Positions 36,135 through 45,800 of a stretch of DNA of 64,000 nucleotides are shown here, piece by piece. The stretch comes from UBA12191 sp964422295 (GTDB taxonomy: Bacteria > Planctomycetota > UBA8108 > UBA1146). The DNA is taken from NCBI GenBank assembly GCA_964422295.1, contig CAYRAM010000005.1:1-64000 (forward strand), read 5' to 3'. A program made the position numbers and the translations under genes. Each line of letters begins with the position of its first letter. Position 1 is the stretch's first letter. The notes below the pieces were generated by a model, which was not told the DNA's origin, searched no databases, and saw only the letters and a program-made list of their open reading frames with translations.

Positions 36135-37043
36135 ATGAGGAAGAGTGTATTTCTGATTCCTTTACTGCTGCTGTGCAGTGGGGGAACCGTGTGGGGTCAA
36201 CCCACCAATCATGTCATCAATTTCTTCGACAGTGCATTTCTGCCCACCAGTGTGACGATTGAGGCGGGGGATACTGTCACCTGGAATCATTTCGCAGGGA
36301 CCCACATTTTGACCAGTGGGATTCCTGGCGGCGCAACCGGCACCCTCGATGAACCCGGTCTGCTTTTCACGGCTCCCATCGATGACCAGAACACCAGTTT
36401 TACCTTCACCTTTACTCAACAGGGCGAAACCATCGGATTCTTCGATGCCAACAATCCTGCACAGGTCGGATCGATCACTGTTCTCGATGACACCCTCGTC
36501 TTTGATGTCGGAGTCGTCGACAACGAATATCTACCCGTGGTGATCGAAATCTTCGAGGGCGACAGCGTTCGTTGGGTTCACGAACCGATGGAGATGCTTC
36601 ACACGGTGACCAGCGGTGTACCCGGTGGTGAGCCGGGGACTATCTATGAGCCGGGATTCCTCTTCGATGAAGAGTCATCCGATCTCAATCCCATCTTCCA
36701 ATACGCCTTTGACACACCGATGGATCTGCCATATTTCTGTGTTCCCCATGTCAACTTCGGCATGGTCGGTGAGGTCATCGTTCAGGATCGGTTTATCCGC
36801 GGAGATGCCGACAGGGATGATTCTGTCACCATCGGCGATGCCATCTCGATCCTTTCCTACCTGTTCCAGGGCACTGGCACCCCTGATTGTCTCGATGCTC
36901 TCGATGTCGTCGATGACGGAAACGTCAACATCGGCGATGCCATCGCACTGCTGGGATATCTGTTTTCCTCTGCTGCAGCACCACCAGCCCCATTCCCCGA
37001 CGAGGGCCCCGATCGCACCGCAGACAGCCTCTTTTGTCGATAA
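36135..37043 (+). CDS. Secreted tandem cupredoxin-like protein with dockerin-like C-terminus
   Basis: 302 aa, ATG at 36135 with GGGAGAG upstream; signal peptide ends near VWGQ. Two plastocyanin-like domains follow. Domain 2 (about 117-218) keeps likely copper ligands: His in MLHTVTSG, then Cys, His and Met in FCVPHVNFGM. Domain 1 (about 24-115) keeps the first His (THILTSG) but has FFDANNP where the Cys-His ligands should be, so it probably lacks copper. A dockerin-like module (DADRDDSVTIGD, DVVDDGNVNIGD) ends the protein; its tail reads DEGPDRTADSLFC and has lost a Cys. Third gene of the DUF1800/DUF1501 operon, 10 bases after the previous stop. Electron transfer role is inferred. Confidence 0.85.
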   Translation: MRKSVFLIPLLLLCSGGTVWGQPTNHVINFFDSAFLPTSVTIEAGDTVTWNHFAGTHILTSGIPGGATGTLDEPGLLFTAPIDDQNTSFTFTFTQQGETIGFFDANNPAQVGSITVLDDTLVFDVGVVDNEYLPVVIEIFEGDSVRWVHEPMEMLHTVTSGVPGGEPGTIYEPGFLFDEESSDLNPIFQYAFDTPMDLPYFCVPHVNFGMVGEVIVQDRFIRGDADRDDSVTIGDAISILSYLFQGTGTPDCLDALDVVDDGNVNIGDAIALLGYLFSSAAAPPAPFPDEGPDRTADSLFCR

Positions 37044-37102
37044 AGCCAACTCCCTCACAGCCTGCTTCTTGAAAATACGGCCGTACTGGTTAGTTTTTAG
37101 CT

Positions 37103-38161
37103 GTGGGTTCAATCATTTTTTCGCTGGTTTTGGGCATCTCTCTCGTTATTTCTGCACCCGCAGAAGTGCCGCAAGATCCTTCTTTGTCCGCACTGCAACG
37201 CGCCTTCAATGCAGGTCAATTTCAGAAAGCCCTGCAAGTCGGTCGTCAATTGCTTCTCAGCTCTCCGAATGATGCCCAAGCACTGCTTTTCACCGGGGCA
37301 ACCTGCATCGAGCTGGCGAGGAGTCTGACTGACGACCGCGCAATTGTCGAAGCCCACAAAGAAGCCCTCTTTTATTTCAAGCGTTATACGATCCTCAAGC
37401 CGGGTCATAACGATTCCAGGATTCACCAATCCCTTGCCCGTTGCTATCTGGTGCTTGAAACCAAAACCGAAGCGATGCGTCACGCTCGCAAAGCAGTCCA
37501 GCTCGCTCCAAATTCCGCCATGGCCCAAAGGCTCCTGGGGGAAGCTTACGAAATGATGGGAAACCCCGAGAGGGCATTGATTGAACTAAAAAAAGCTCAC
37601 CGGCTGAATCCCGGAAATGCCGAGTACATGGAGGCGGTTCAGATCCAGTTGCACAGCATGCGCCGATTTGGAGAAACACTGGTATTCATCGAAGAGGAAC
37701 GCTCGAAAGTGCTTCCCGATAAACAGAACCAATACCTCTTGCAATGGATACTGCACGTTTCCCACTTGTCGCTGAACAATATCCCCAAATCACACGCAGC
37801 CATCCTCAAGGCGTACGAAATCACTCCCGAACAACCGCGCCTGCTTTCCCCGCTGGCAAGCAGCTGTTATCGAATCGGTGATTTCAAAGGCGCCGAAGAG
37901 TGGGCCGATGCCGCACTCTCCCATCCGCAAACCACTCCTCTCGCAAAGGCGGTGGCCTCACGAACCAAAGGGCAGATTCGCATGCATCAGGGAAAATACG
38001 CAGAAGCGCGCGCCCTGCTCGATTCAGCCATGATTGTTCTTAAAGATGACGGTCAGACGATTCTGGCGATGATTGCCACTTTGCGCCGTCTCGGGGAGAA
38101 GGAGAAAGCCAAAGCCTTGACCGACAAGTACCGCGAAAGTCTCAAGGAGGAGGATCAGTGA
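37103..38161 (+). CDS. Exported TPR-repeat protein
   Basis: 352 aa from GTG at 37103. A short hydrophobic start (SIIFSLVLGISLVISAPA) should act as a signal peptide. The rest is helical with several tetratricopeptide repeats: AFNAGQFQKALQVGRQLLL, AMRHARKAVQLAPNSAMAQR, RALIELKKAHRLNPGNAEY and later LLDSAMIVLKDD. TPR arrays hold protein partners. It overlaps the next gene by 4 bases (GTGA), so it is likely to work with that CRTAC1-type lipoprotein. A TACGGCCGTA palindrome at 37076-37085 lies just upstream. The start is somewhat uncertain since no strong ribosome site is visible. Confidence 0.82.
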   Translation: MGSIIFSLVLGISLVISAPAEVPQDPSLSALQRAFNAGQFQKALQVGRQLLLSSPNDAQALLFTGATCIELARSLTDDRAIVEAHKEALFYFKRYTILKPGHNDSRIHQSLARCYLVLETKTEAMRHARKAVQLAPNSAMAQRLLGEAYEMMGNPERALIELKKAHRLNPGNAEYMEAVQIQLHSMRRFGETLVFIEEERSKVLPDKQNQYLLQWILHVSHLSLNNIPKSHAAILKAYEITPEQPRLLSPLASSCYRIGDFKGAEEWADAALSHPQTTPLAKAVASRTKGQIRMHQGKYAEARALLDSAMIVLKDDGQTILAMIATLRRLGEKEKAKALTDKYRESLKEEDQ

Positions 38162-39864
38162 GGACCTCGCTGGCCTCCCTGCTTCTGTTGACGCTATTGG
38201 GATGTACCACTGCGGACAGTCCTTCTCCTTCATCGTCAGCAGCAAAAGCGGAGTTCCCCTTCATCGTCGAAGATGACGTCATTCCCTTCGATCACGACTC
38301 AGGAGCGCGAGGCCGTCGCCACATCGGCGAAGCGGTCGGCTCCGGAGGCGCGCTCTTCGATGCAGACGGAGATGGCATCCTCGATCTTTACTTGATTCAA
38401 GGATCCCCCGATCCGGACGCCGAAGACGGAGCCCTCCCCAAACCCAACGTCCTTCTCAAAGGCACCCGGGAAGGATTTGTTCCTTTTGAAAATGATATGG
38501 GAGCCGGAGATACCGGCGATGGAATGGGATGCGCTGCCGGTGACTTCGATGGCGATGGAGATTTGGATCTCTACATCGCCAATGACGGGCCCGATCGCCT
38601 GCTGATCAACGATGGCCAAGGCAGCTTCACCGATGAGACGGAGGCGAGAGGGATCGCACAAAACAGGTTTGGCACCGCCATCAGTACGGTGGACATCGAT
38701 CTGGATGGAGATCTGGATATTTTCCTCGGCCATTATGTCGAATTTTCGGTCGAGACCTTTGAACCATGCATACGGAGCGGGCTCGAAGTCTATTGCTCTC
38801 CCAAAAAATTCCCCGGGATCCCCTGCGTATTGTTGGAAAACAACGGCAACGGATATTTCACCGACATTTCTGAAGAAGCGGGCCTGAACACTCTTCCATC
38901 CAAGGCGCTCGGCACCATCACAACCGATTTTGATCAGGATGGGGACCCCGACATCTATGTTGCCAACGATGGAGAAGCCAATTTTCTTCTGCTGAATCAG
39001 TTCAAGGAAACAGGGGAGGTCTCCTTTAGCGACGAAGCGCTGCTGTCCGGGTGCGCATTGGGAGAGGGCGCAAAATTGGAAGCAGGGATGGGTGTTGATG
39101 CAGTCGACCTCGATGGTGACGGAGACGAGGAGATTCTCGTCACCAACTTTGAGGCACAAACAAACTCCTGCTACCGCAATGATGGAGACGGACTCTTCCT
39201 CGAAACCAGTTTCTTTAACGGCATGGGCAGTCCTTCCCTGCCGTGGGTCGGGTTTGGAATCCGCGCCATGGACATCAATCTCGATACAATCCCCGATGTC
39301 TTCGTGACCAATGGACACGTCATCGACAATGTCAAAGAAGTCTCCAAGGGACAACACCAGTTTGCCCAACCTGATCAACTGTTCATTGGGTCCGCCAACG
39401 GATTCACGATTGCCGATCCGCACGCACCTGCACCCCTCAGGGTAGGCAGGGCAGCCATCAGCGGTGACCTGGATGACGATGGCGACCTGGATCTGGTGAT
39501 CACCTGCTGGGAAACTTCTCCAAGAATCCTCCGCTCGACTGCTGCAGGGATTTCACCGGTGATCGGATTGGAGTTGGAAGGCGATGGAAAGGGATGCCCA
39601 ACAGATGGAATCGGGGCAAGGATCGAGGTGAAAACCGCTGCGGCCACTTGGCACAGGGAGCATCGGATCCAGTCTTCATATCTTTCCAGCCACGACCCTC
39701 GTCAACTCTTTGCACTGAATCAAGGGACTGATTCCGCCGAAGTGACGATTCACTGGCCGGGGGGCCTGACAGAAAGCCGGCACCTCGAAGCCGGTTCCTA
39801 CCATCGCTGGGTGATGGGGCAGGGAATTACGGAGAGCACGCCGTTCTTGCCGCCGACCCCTTGA
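38158..39864 (+). CDS. CRTAC1/ASPIC-UnbV type lipoprotein with FG-GAP repeats
   Basis: 568 aa from GTG at 38158, with AGGAGGA 4 bases upstream inside the previous gene. Signal peptide LLLLTLLGC is a lipobox, so membrane-anchored. FG-GAP/VCBS calcium repeats fill about residues 55-450 (FDADGDGILDLYL, DFDGDGDLDLYIAND, DIDLDGDLDIFLG, DFDQDGDPDIYVAND, DLDGDGDEEILVTN, DLDDDGDLDLVIT). The C-terminus is an ASPIC/UnbV domain: GIGARIEVKTA, SYLSSHDPRQLFALNQG, VTIHWPGG. Such proteins are common in planctomycetes and are thought to bind extracellularly; the ligand is unknown. No signal peptidase I site is needed because of the lipobox. Confidence 0.92.
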   Translation: MRTSLASLLLLTLLGCTTADSPSPSSSAAKAEFPFIVEDDVIPFDHDSGARGRRHIGEAVGSGGALFDADGDGILDLYLIQGSPDPDAEDGALPKPNVLLKGTREGFVPFENDMGAGDTGDGMGCAAGDFDGDGDLDLYIANDGPDRLLINDGQGSFTDETEARGIAQNRFGTAISTVDIDLDGDLDIFLGHYVEFSVETFEPCIRSGLEVYCSPKKFPGIPCVLLENNGNGYFTDISEEAGLNTLPSKALGTITTDFDQDGDPDIYVANDGEANFLLLNQFKETGEVSFSDEALLSGCALGEGAKLEAGMGVDAVDLDGDGDEEILVTNFEAQTNSCYRNDGDGLFLETSFFNGMGSPSLPWVGFGIRAMDINLDTIPDVFVTNGHVIDNVKEVSKGQHQFAQPDQLFIGSANGFTIADPHAPAPLRVGRAAISGDLDDDGDLDLVITCWETSPRILRSTAAGISPVIGLELEGDGKGCPTDGIGARIEVKTAAATWHREHRIQSSYLSSHDPRQLFALNQGTDSAEVTIHWPGGLTESRHLEAGSYHRWVMGQGITESTPFLPPTP

Positions 39865-41157
39865 TCACTCCTTTGGTTGCAACTCACTCGCCAGATAACG
39901 CTTCTCATGAATCGTCTTGCTCCCTGAAGTGATCAGCCGACACCACAATTCTGCGTCGTCGCCGATGTTGCGAGCTTCGACACTGAGAAAGACACCTTTC
40001 TCCCCTCCATCAAAAACCAATGAAGGATGGTCAACGTTGGCGGCCTCGATCACTGAATTGCCCAACGGGGAGCTGATCCACTCATCGATGCTGTAGCCTG
40101 CGCCTTCCTCCGGGGGATAGGACAAGTGTCGACACCGATGAATATCGCCAGTGACGATCATCGCTCCAGAAATCTTTTCTTTGCCGATGAACTCAAGCAG
40201 CCCGTTGCGCTCGTGGGGGTAATGCATCCAGTGATCAGTTTTGTTCGGTCGCACCGATCCATTGAAGATCATCCCGGAAGAGATGATCTTGAATGGTGCG
40301 CGTGATTCTCGCAGCCCCTTTTTGAGCCACTCCCACTGCTCTTCTCCGAGCAAGGTTGGCTGATTGCTGTCCAACGGTGACGGCTTCGTCTTCCCATACC
40401 AGCGGGTATCGAGAAGAAACACTTCCACAGGCCCGCGTCGCAAACTCGTATATATCCCGCCACCTTTGCCATCGCCCACACTGCCCATGGCGTGATACTC
40501 CAGGAAAGCCTTGCGCGAGCGATGGCGATTGCTGATCTCCCCGACGGCATCGTTGAGACCGTAGTCATGGTCGTCCCACGTCGCTGCCACTGAGGTGCTG
40601 CGAATCAATCGCTCAAGCCCGGGATACCTCCAGAATCCCCTGTAGGCGGCTCGTTGCCGTTCCAGATCAGTGGTATCGATGTATGGAGTATCGCCGAGAA
40701 GAATCAACTGATGCGGCTTGCGTTTGGCGATCGCCTGCCAGATTCCATCCGCTTTGACATGCCTGCTGCTGGCACATGAACCAAAGACAAAACGCGCCTC
40801 GCCAAGGCCCGTCGGGGGGGTTTCAATCCGTTGATCATCTCCATCGGCAACCACCTCCCCATCGACCTCGATCCGGTAGTGATACGATTCACCGCCACGA
40901 ACCCCATCGGTGAAGACCAAATCGACGGTCAAATCGGAGAGTGGGCTGGAAACTCTCCGAACCCTTTCGACCTCGCGCCCGTCGCCATCCAGAAGAACTC
41001 CCTCCACCTGCCTCCCGGCGGCATCCGCACGGCACCAGAGGTGAATTCTTTCCGAGGTGACCCTGCCCACCATTGGGCCTGATGTGAGAGCCTCCCCGGA
41101 TTGGAAACCCGGGGGATCTGTCATCAATAGCGAGATGTAAATCAGCAATATCGACAT
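39865..41157 (-). CDS. PhoD-like phosphatase/phosphodiesterase
   Basis: 430 aa, ATG at 41157 with GAGGAG 3 bases upstream. A weak N-terminal hydrophobic segment (ILLIYISLL) suggests export. An N-terminal beta domain (about 25-110, GRVTSERIHLWCRAD) precedes the metal-dependent core: VFGSCASS, LILLGDTPYID, TWDDHDYGLND, FLLDTRWYG and VTGDIHRCRHL. These are the metal-binding Asp, Asn/Asp and His clusters of the PhoD family. Likely action: release of phosphate from phosphodiesters outside the cytoplasm. Its stop codon directly abuts the stop of the convergent CRTAC1-type gene (TGATCA). Confidence 0.9.
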   Translation of the reverse strand: MSILLIYISLLMTDPPGFQSGEALTSGPMVGRVTSERIHLWCRADAAGRQVEGVLLDGDGREVERVRRVSSPLSDLTVDLVFTDGVRGGESYHYRIEVDGEVVADGDDQRIETPPTGLGEARFVFGSCASSRHVKADGIWQAIAKRKPHQLILLGDTPYIDTTDLERQRAAYRGFWRYPGLERLIRSTSVAATWDDHDYGLNDAVGEISNRHRSRKAFLEYHAMGSVGDGKGGGIYTSLRRGPVEVFLLDTRWYGKTKPSPLDSNQPTLLGEEQWEWLKKGLRESRAPFKIISSGMIFNGSVRPNKTDHWMHYPHERNGLLEFIGKEKISGAMIVTGDIHRCRHLSYPPEEGAGYSIDEWISSPLGNSVIEAANVDHPSLVFDGGEKGVFLSVEARNIGDDAELWCRLITSGSKTIHEKRYLASELQPKE

Positions 41158-41251
41158 CGGCTCCTCGGCTCAGTTTTCTTTCTTCGACAATCAGTTGTTC
41201 AACGGGACTCCCGGCTCGAATATCCTTCTGCAACAGAGAGGTTCAACTTCG

Positions 41252-42886
41252 ATGGCTCGATCCGACCCCGGTGGCTTCTGGTTGCTATTGATCGGCTTGA
41301 TGGTGCTCGTTCCTTCCATCTGGCTCGAAAGCAGCCTGACCGGGGGCGATGAGCACCGCATCTCTTTTCGTACCGCCCTTGAGACGATGCAGGCGGATCA
41401 ATGGCTCGTCCCAACTTACGAGGGGGAGCCCCGTTTACGCAAGCCACCGCTTTTTTACTGGGTGTTGACAGCCACTGCAGACCTCTTCGGCCCATCTCTT
41501 TTCAATCTGCGCATCTGGGGGGTCCTTTGCGGAGCAATTTTAGCGCTCCTTGCCGCCCGCTGGGGCTACCAGGTTTGCTCAGCGGATCCACTGCTCACCT
41601 TTGTCATCCTGATTTCAAGTCTCGGCCTCGCCACCGAATCACGCAGGGCGATGCTCGATATTCCGATGACGCTGTTTCTCATCCTCTCCCTTGAGCGTTG
41701 GGGGCAGTGTCTGGCGAAGGGCCGGGCACGGGATGCGGTGGTAGCGGGGTTCTTTCTGGCGATCGCAGGGTTGATCAAGCCTGCGGCGCTATACTTTTTT
41801 GCCACCGCAATGGTGGCGATGGCGTTTTTTCACCACCGCGAAAATGAGCGCACCCCCATCTCGAAGCGCATCATCGGTTTTGCTTTGTTCCTGATCAGTT
41901 TTTGCGCGCTGTTCCTGCCCTGGTGGGCGTACGTTCAATCCGCCTATCCTGAACTGCTTCAACATCGCCTTGAAGAGCAGGTCGAACGCCGCGAATTTTC
42001 ATTCTTCAAAATCGAATCGATCCCATCGCTGATCGGTGGCTGGCTGGGTTTGATCGCGCCATGGTCCATCGTTTTGCTCTTTTCCACACTTCATTACCTT
42101 CGCCGCCCTGCAGAGGGGCTGATCAGGCCTGAGCGCTGGTTGGCAATCTGGCTGATCATCGCATCGGTCCCATTCCTGTTCATGAAAACATTCGAGAGAT
42201 ACCTGATCCCGCTCTTGCCCATCTTCGCCATCCTCGTTTCTGCATATTTGGATAGCGTTCGTGCGAGTGCCTTGAGACGCCATCTGATGGTGGCGGCGAT
42301 CTTGACGACGATCCCCGCAATCGCCGTCGGTGTGCTTGTCGGATGGTTTTTTGTTCCGGCTCTGGCGGCGTTCGTTCTGCTGGCGCTGATTCTGGTGTGG
42401 AGATACGCATGGATGTCTGATGCGATCAACACTGCTCTGGCTGTGGCGCTGACGTGGGCGACCTGCCTGGGGCTGCTGCTCCCATCCATCGGGATCGGCG
42501 AGGGGCCGAAACTCGCAGAAGAAATCCTCAAGAGCCCCATCTACCAGGTTTCGGGACGCCACCTTCCCCTGCTCGACGTGCAGGTGGGTCAGCCGGTATC
42601 GGATCTCTCTCTCGACAGAGAGTCTCTCGGGGAACTGCCCTCTGAAACCAGTTACCTGATCGTCGCCGAGTCGGATCTCAAATCACTCCAAGAGATCCTC
42701 TCGGGACTTCCTCGTGACAGCGAAATCCTGCATCGATTCGGAGTTTTCCGCTCACGAAAGGTGTTTACCCGTTTCAGCAGATCAGATGCCACCGCAGAAG
42801 ATTGGCGACAGGCGGTCGAGAGTCGATCCCTGGAAGGATTGAAAAAGCCCTGTGTCATCATCGAAGTAAAGCCCAGATTGAAGTGA
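41252..42886 (+). CDS. GT39-type glycosyltransferase (ArnT-like)
   Basis: 544 aa from ATG at 41252, with AGAGAGG about 10 bases upstream; the frame is open to 41195. A membrane helix near residue 10 is followed by the first outer loop with GGDEHRISFRTALETM (acidic catalytic position) and the PRLRKPPLFYWVLTATADLFG motif. About ten more membrane segments and a soluble C-terminal domain of some 110 residues follow. Family role: transfer of a sugar from a polyprenyl carrier to an envelope acceptor. It resembles the broken gene at 30073 in plan but not closely in sequence. Divergent from the PhoD-like gene. Confidence 0.88.
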   Translation: MARSDPGGFWLLLIGLMVLVPSIWLESSLTGGDEHRISFRTALETMQADQWLVPTYEGEPRLRKPPLFYWVLTATADLFGPSLFNLRIWGVLCGAILALLAARWGYQVCSADPLLTFVILISSLGLATESRRAMLDIPMTLFLILSLERWGQCLAKGRARDAVVAGFFLAIAGLIKPAALYFFATAMVAMAFFHHRENERTPISKRIIGFALFLISFCALFLPWWAYVQSAYPELLQHRLEEQVERREFSFFKIESIPSLIGGWLGLIAPWSIVLLFSTLHYLRRPAEGLIRPERWLAIWLIIASVPFLFMKTFERYLIPLLPIFAILVSAYLDSVRASALRRHLMVAAILTTIPAIAVGVLVGWFFVPALAAFVLLALILVWRYAWMSDAINTALAVALTWATCLGLLLPSIGIGEGPKLAEEILKSPIYQVSGRHLPLLDVQVGQPVSDLSLDRESLGELPSETSYLIVAESDLKSLQEILSGLPRDSEILHRFGVFRSRKVFTRFSRSDATAEDWRQAVESRSLEGLKKPCVIIEVKPRLK

Positions 42887-42898
42887 TCCTTCGATCAC
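42883..42898. other. Short hairpin between convergent genes
   Basis: GTGATC (42883-42888) and GATCAC (42893-42898) form a perfect 6-bp stem around CTTC. It covers both stop codons, TGA at 42884-42886 on the plus strand and the minus-strand stop at 42895-42897. Without a T-run it is a weak candidate for a shared end structure. Confidence 0.35.
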
Positions 42899-45800
42899 GT
42901 GCCCGTATCCACTTTCGACTTAAATCGCTGCAGGACCTTTCTCTCGATCAAAACGGAATACCGATACAACACCGGCACCACCAGCAGCGTCATCATCGTC
43001 GCCACCAATAGACCTGCAACAAAGACGGTGGCGAAAGGACTCCAGCGAACATCAAAACTGGGGATACCGATGGACATCGGTAACAATCCCGCAATCGTCG
43101 AGATCGTGGTCATCAGGATGGGCCGCATCCGTTCATGTCCTGCAATCCTGAGAGCCTGATCAAGGGGGAACCCCTCTGATCTGCGGCGCTGGATAAAGTC
43201 GACCAGCACGATGGCATCGTTGACGACGATCCCTGTGAGACCTACCAGCGAAATGAATGCCAGTACCGTGATCCATGCCCGCTCAGGGCGGATCATCCCA
43301 TCCGGCAAGACATCCCCCAGAAATGCAATCGCTGTCATGACGAGGACCACGCCGGTGAAGGAGAAGGCCACATTGGAGATGATCACCAACGGATGAAATA
43401 GGGACCTGAACTGGGTCGACAGCACCAAATAGATGATGAAGAGGGAGATCCAAAACGCCAGGAAGAGACTCCTGAAGGAGCGAGAAGTGGATTCTGCCTC
43501 CCCTTCAAAGCTGAGTGCCGCGCCCGGATTTTGGCGTGTCTCCGCATCGAATCGATCGCTGAGAAGGTTTTCAACCGTGGCTGCAGAAATCACGGCATCC
43601 GATGTCAGATTGCCGGTGATATTGACCGACCTTTGATAATGGCGACGGCGTAATATCCCTGGCTCCTCGACATCTTCGATGGAACCGATTTGGCTGAAGC
43701 GAATCATGCTGCCATCGCCGGAGCGGGTCACCGGAAATTCCAGCGCTTCGAAGGGATCCACTTCACCCTCCGGCTTGAAAAATCGAACCTTGACCGGAAT
43801 CTCATCATCTTTGCGCAGGTAATCTCCAACGTACACTCCCTCAAAAAGCGCGGCGACAAAGAGGCGCGCTTCCAGGGGGTCGAGACCCAACTTCGACATC
43901 GCTTCCGGATCAGGGTTGAAATTCAGGCTTCGGGATCTTTGGTCAAGGTCGCTGGCAAGATCGATCACTCCTTCAAGTCGGCCTCCCGGCTGCGATTCCA
44001 TCCGTAAGTATTCATAGGTTCTCGCAGCGAGATCGAAGACACGCTGCTGATTATTGCCGTGCACACGAACAGTGACCGGTGCGCCGGTAGGGGGGCCATC
44101 CTTCTGTGCGGTGACCTCGATACGGACCTTCTCCTTGCCCCACTTTGCCCCCAACTCTCGGCGTATCGCTTCAATTGCGGTGTTGGGATTGTCAAAGGTG
44201 CGCTCTTCAAGCACAGGAAACTCCGCAAGGATCAGGCCGAACTGATGCCCAAATTGGGGTCGATAGGTGGTATCCAGCTTCATCCCGGAAAGACCTACTG
44301 CTGCCTCAACAAACCCGGTCTTTCGCAAATCCTTCGATAACTCACGCACAATGGAGTCCGTTTCTTTCAAACCGGTTCCAGGCGCAGTGTTGACAGAAAC
44401 ATTGAGGATAGAGGTGTCTTCCGGGAAAAACACCAGCTTCAGCAACGGTCGCATTCCGTGACCCGGGCCAACCATGCTCTGGTAGACGATGCCGATCGCT
44501 GCAAAGAAGAGGAAAATAGCCAAGAGCACAACTTTGCCGCCGTTGCGTTGGTTCCACAAAAATACGCGGTCGTAAATTCTTGATAGCTTCCCGGCCATTC
44601 CTTCCCTGGCCAGGTATGCATCGACGCCGACCACACCCTCTTTGGCTTGTACATCCTCCGGCCCCACCAATTGATCAAGATCGCGAACGTGAACCGGCAA
44701 AACGATGAGGCATTCGAAGAGGCTCACTGCCAAAGCGGTCGCCACACTGATCGGCAGAATCGAAAAGAAATCTCCAACGGTACCCGTCATCAGCAACATC
44801 GGCAGAAACGCCGCAATCGTGGTCAGGGTTGCGGAACAGATGGGCACAAAGACCTCTTGGACACCCTTGATCACTGCGTCGAGGGGAGCTTCGCCCAATT
44901 CGCGCTGTCGACGAATATTTTCTAGCACGATGATGGCGTCGTCGACGATGATGCCCACTGTCAGCACAAAGCCGATCAGGCTGACTTCGTTGATGCTTTG
45001 CCCCATGATCTCGAAGGCCACCAGAGTCCCCAAAAATGCAAAAACGATGCCGCTGACGGTGAGCACCGCAGACCTGCAAGTGAAAAACACAAACAACGCC
45101 AGTGCTCCGAGTGCTGCCACTTCGATGGAGATCTCCCGGCTCGAAGCGATCACCACCGTTGCCAAAACCGCAAGGATCAACACCGCTGCCGATGCAACAG
45201 CAGACTTTTTACTGAGAAAGAAGTAGAGCGCAGAGATCACCAGACACAACGCAAGCATCAGGCTGTCGTGCAACACCGACATCGAGGCATTGATCTTGCG
45301 AGTGGAATCCAGAATGAAGTGAACATCGAAGGGTATGTCCTTGCGCACCGCTTGAAATTTCGCGGTGACATCGAGGACCGCATTGCGAATTGTCTCCGCA
45401 TTGGCATCGCCATCCTTGAGCACCCTGCAGCCGATGGCGTCTTCCCCATCGAGGCTGTTCCCGACCGCTTCGCGGATCGGAACCACTCCCGTTTCACCGG
45501 CAGTTACCAGATCCGCAACACGAATCCGCGATCCCGAGCCTTCATTCGAGACGATGACATCGAGAAGATCTTCCGGAGAACGGGGGCGGGTATCGATCCT
45601 GATCGATCGCTCCCCCAAATCGGTTTCGATCTGGCCTGCGGGAATGAAGCCACCCTGGCGATTGATCGCATTGAGGACTTCCTGAAAACTGACTCCGTAT
45701 CTCTCCAGAAGATCAGGATTGAGGGCGATCTGGAATTGGTCATACTCTTCCCCGGCAAAGTCGATCCGCTTTATCCCGGGGATCCGCTCCAGTTCATCGC

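Noticed and set aside
38299..39423. 374-codon minus-strand frame opposite the CRTAC1-type gene
   Set aside because: Shadow of calcium-loop repeats; no ribosome site or recognisable protein features.
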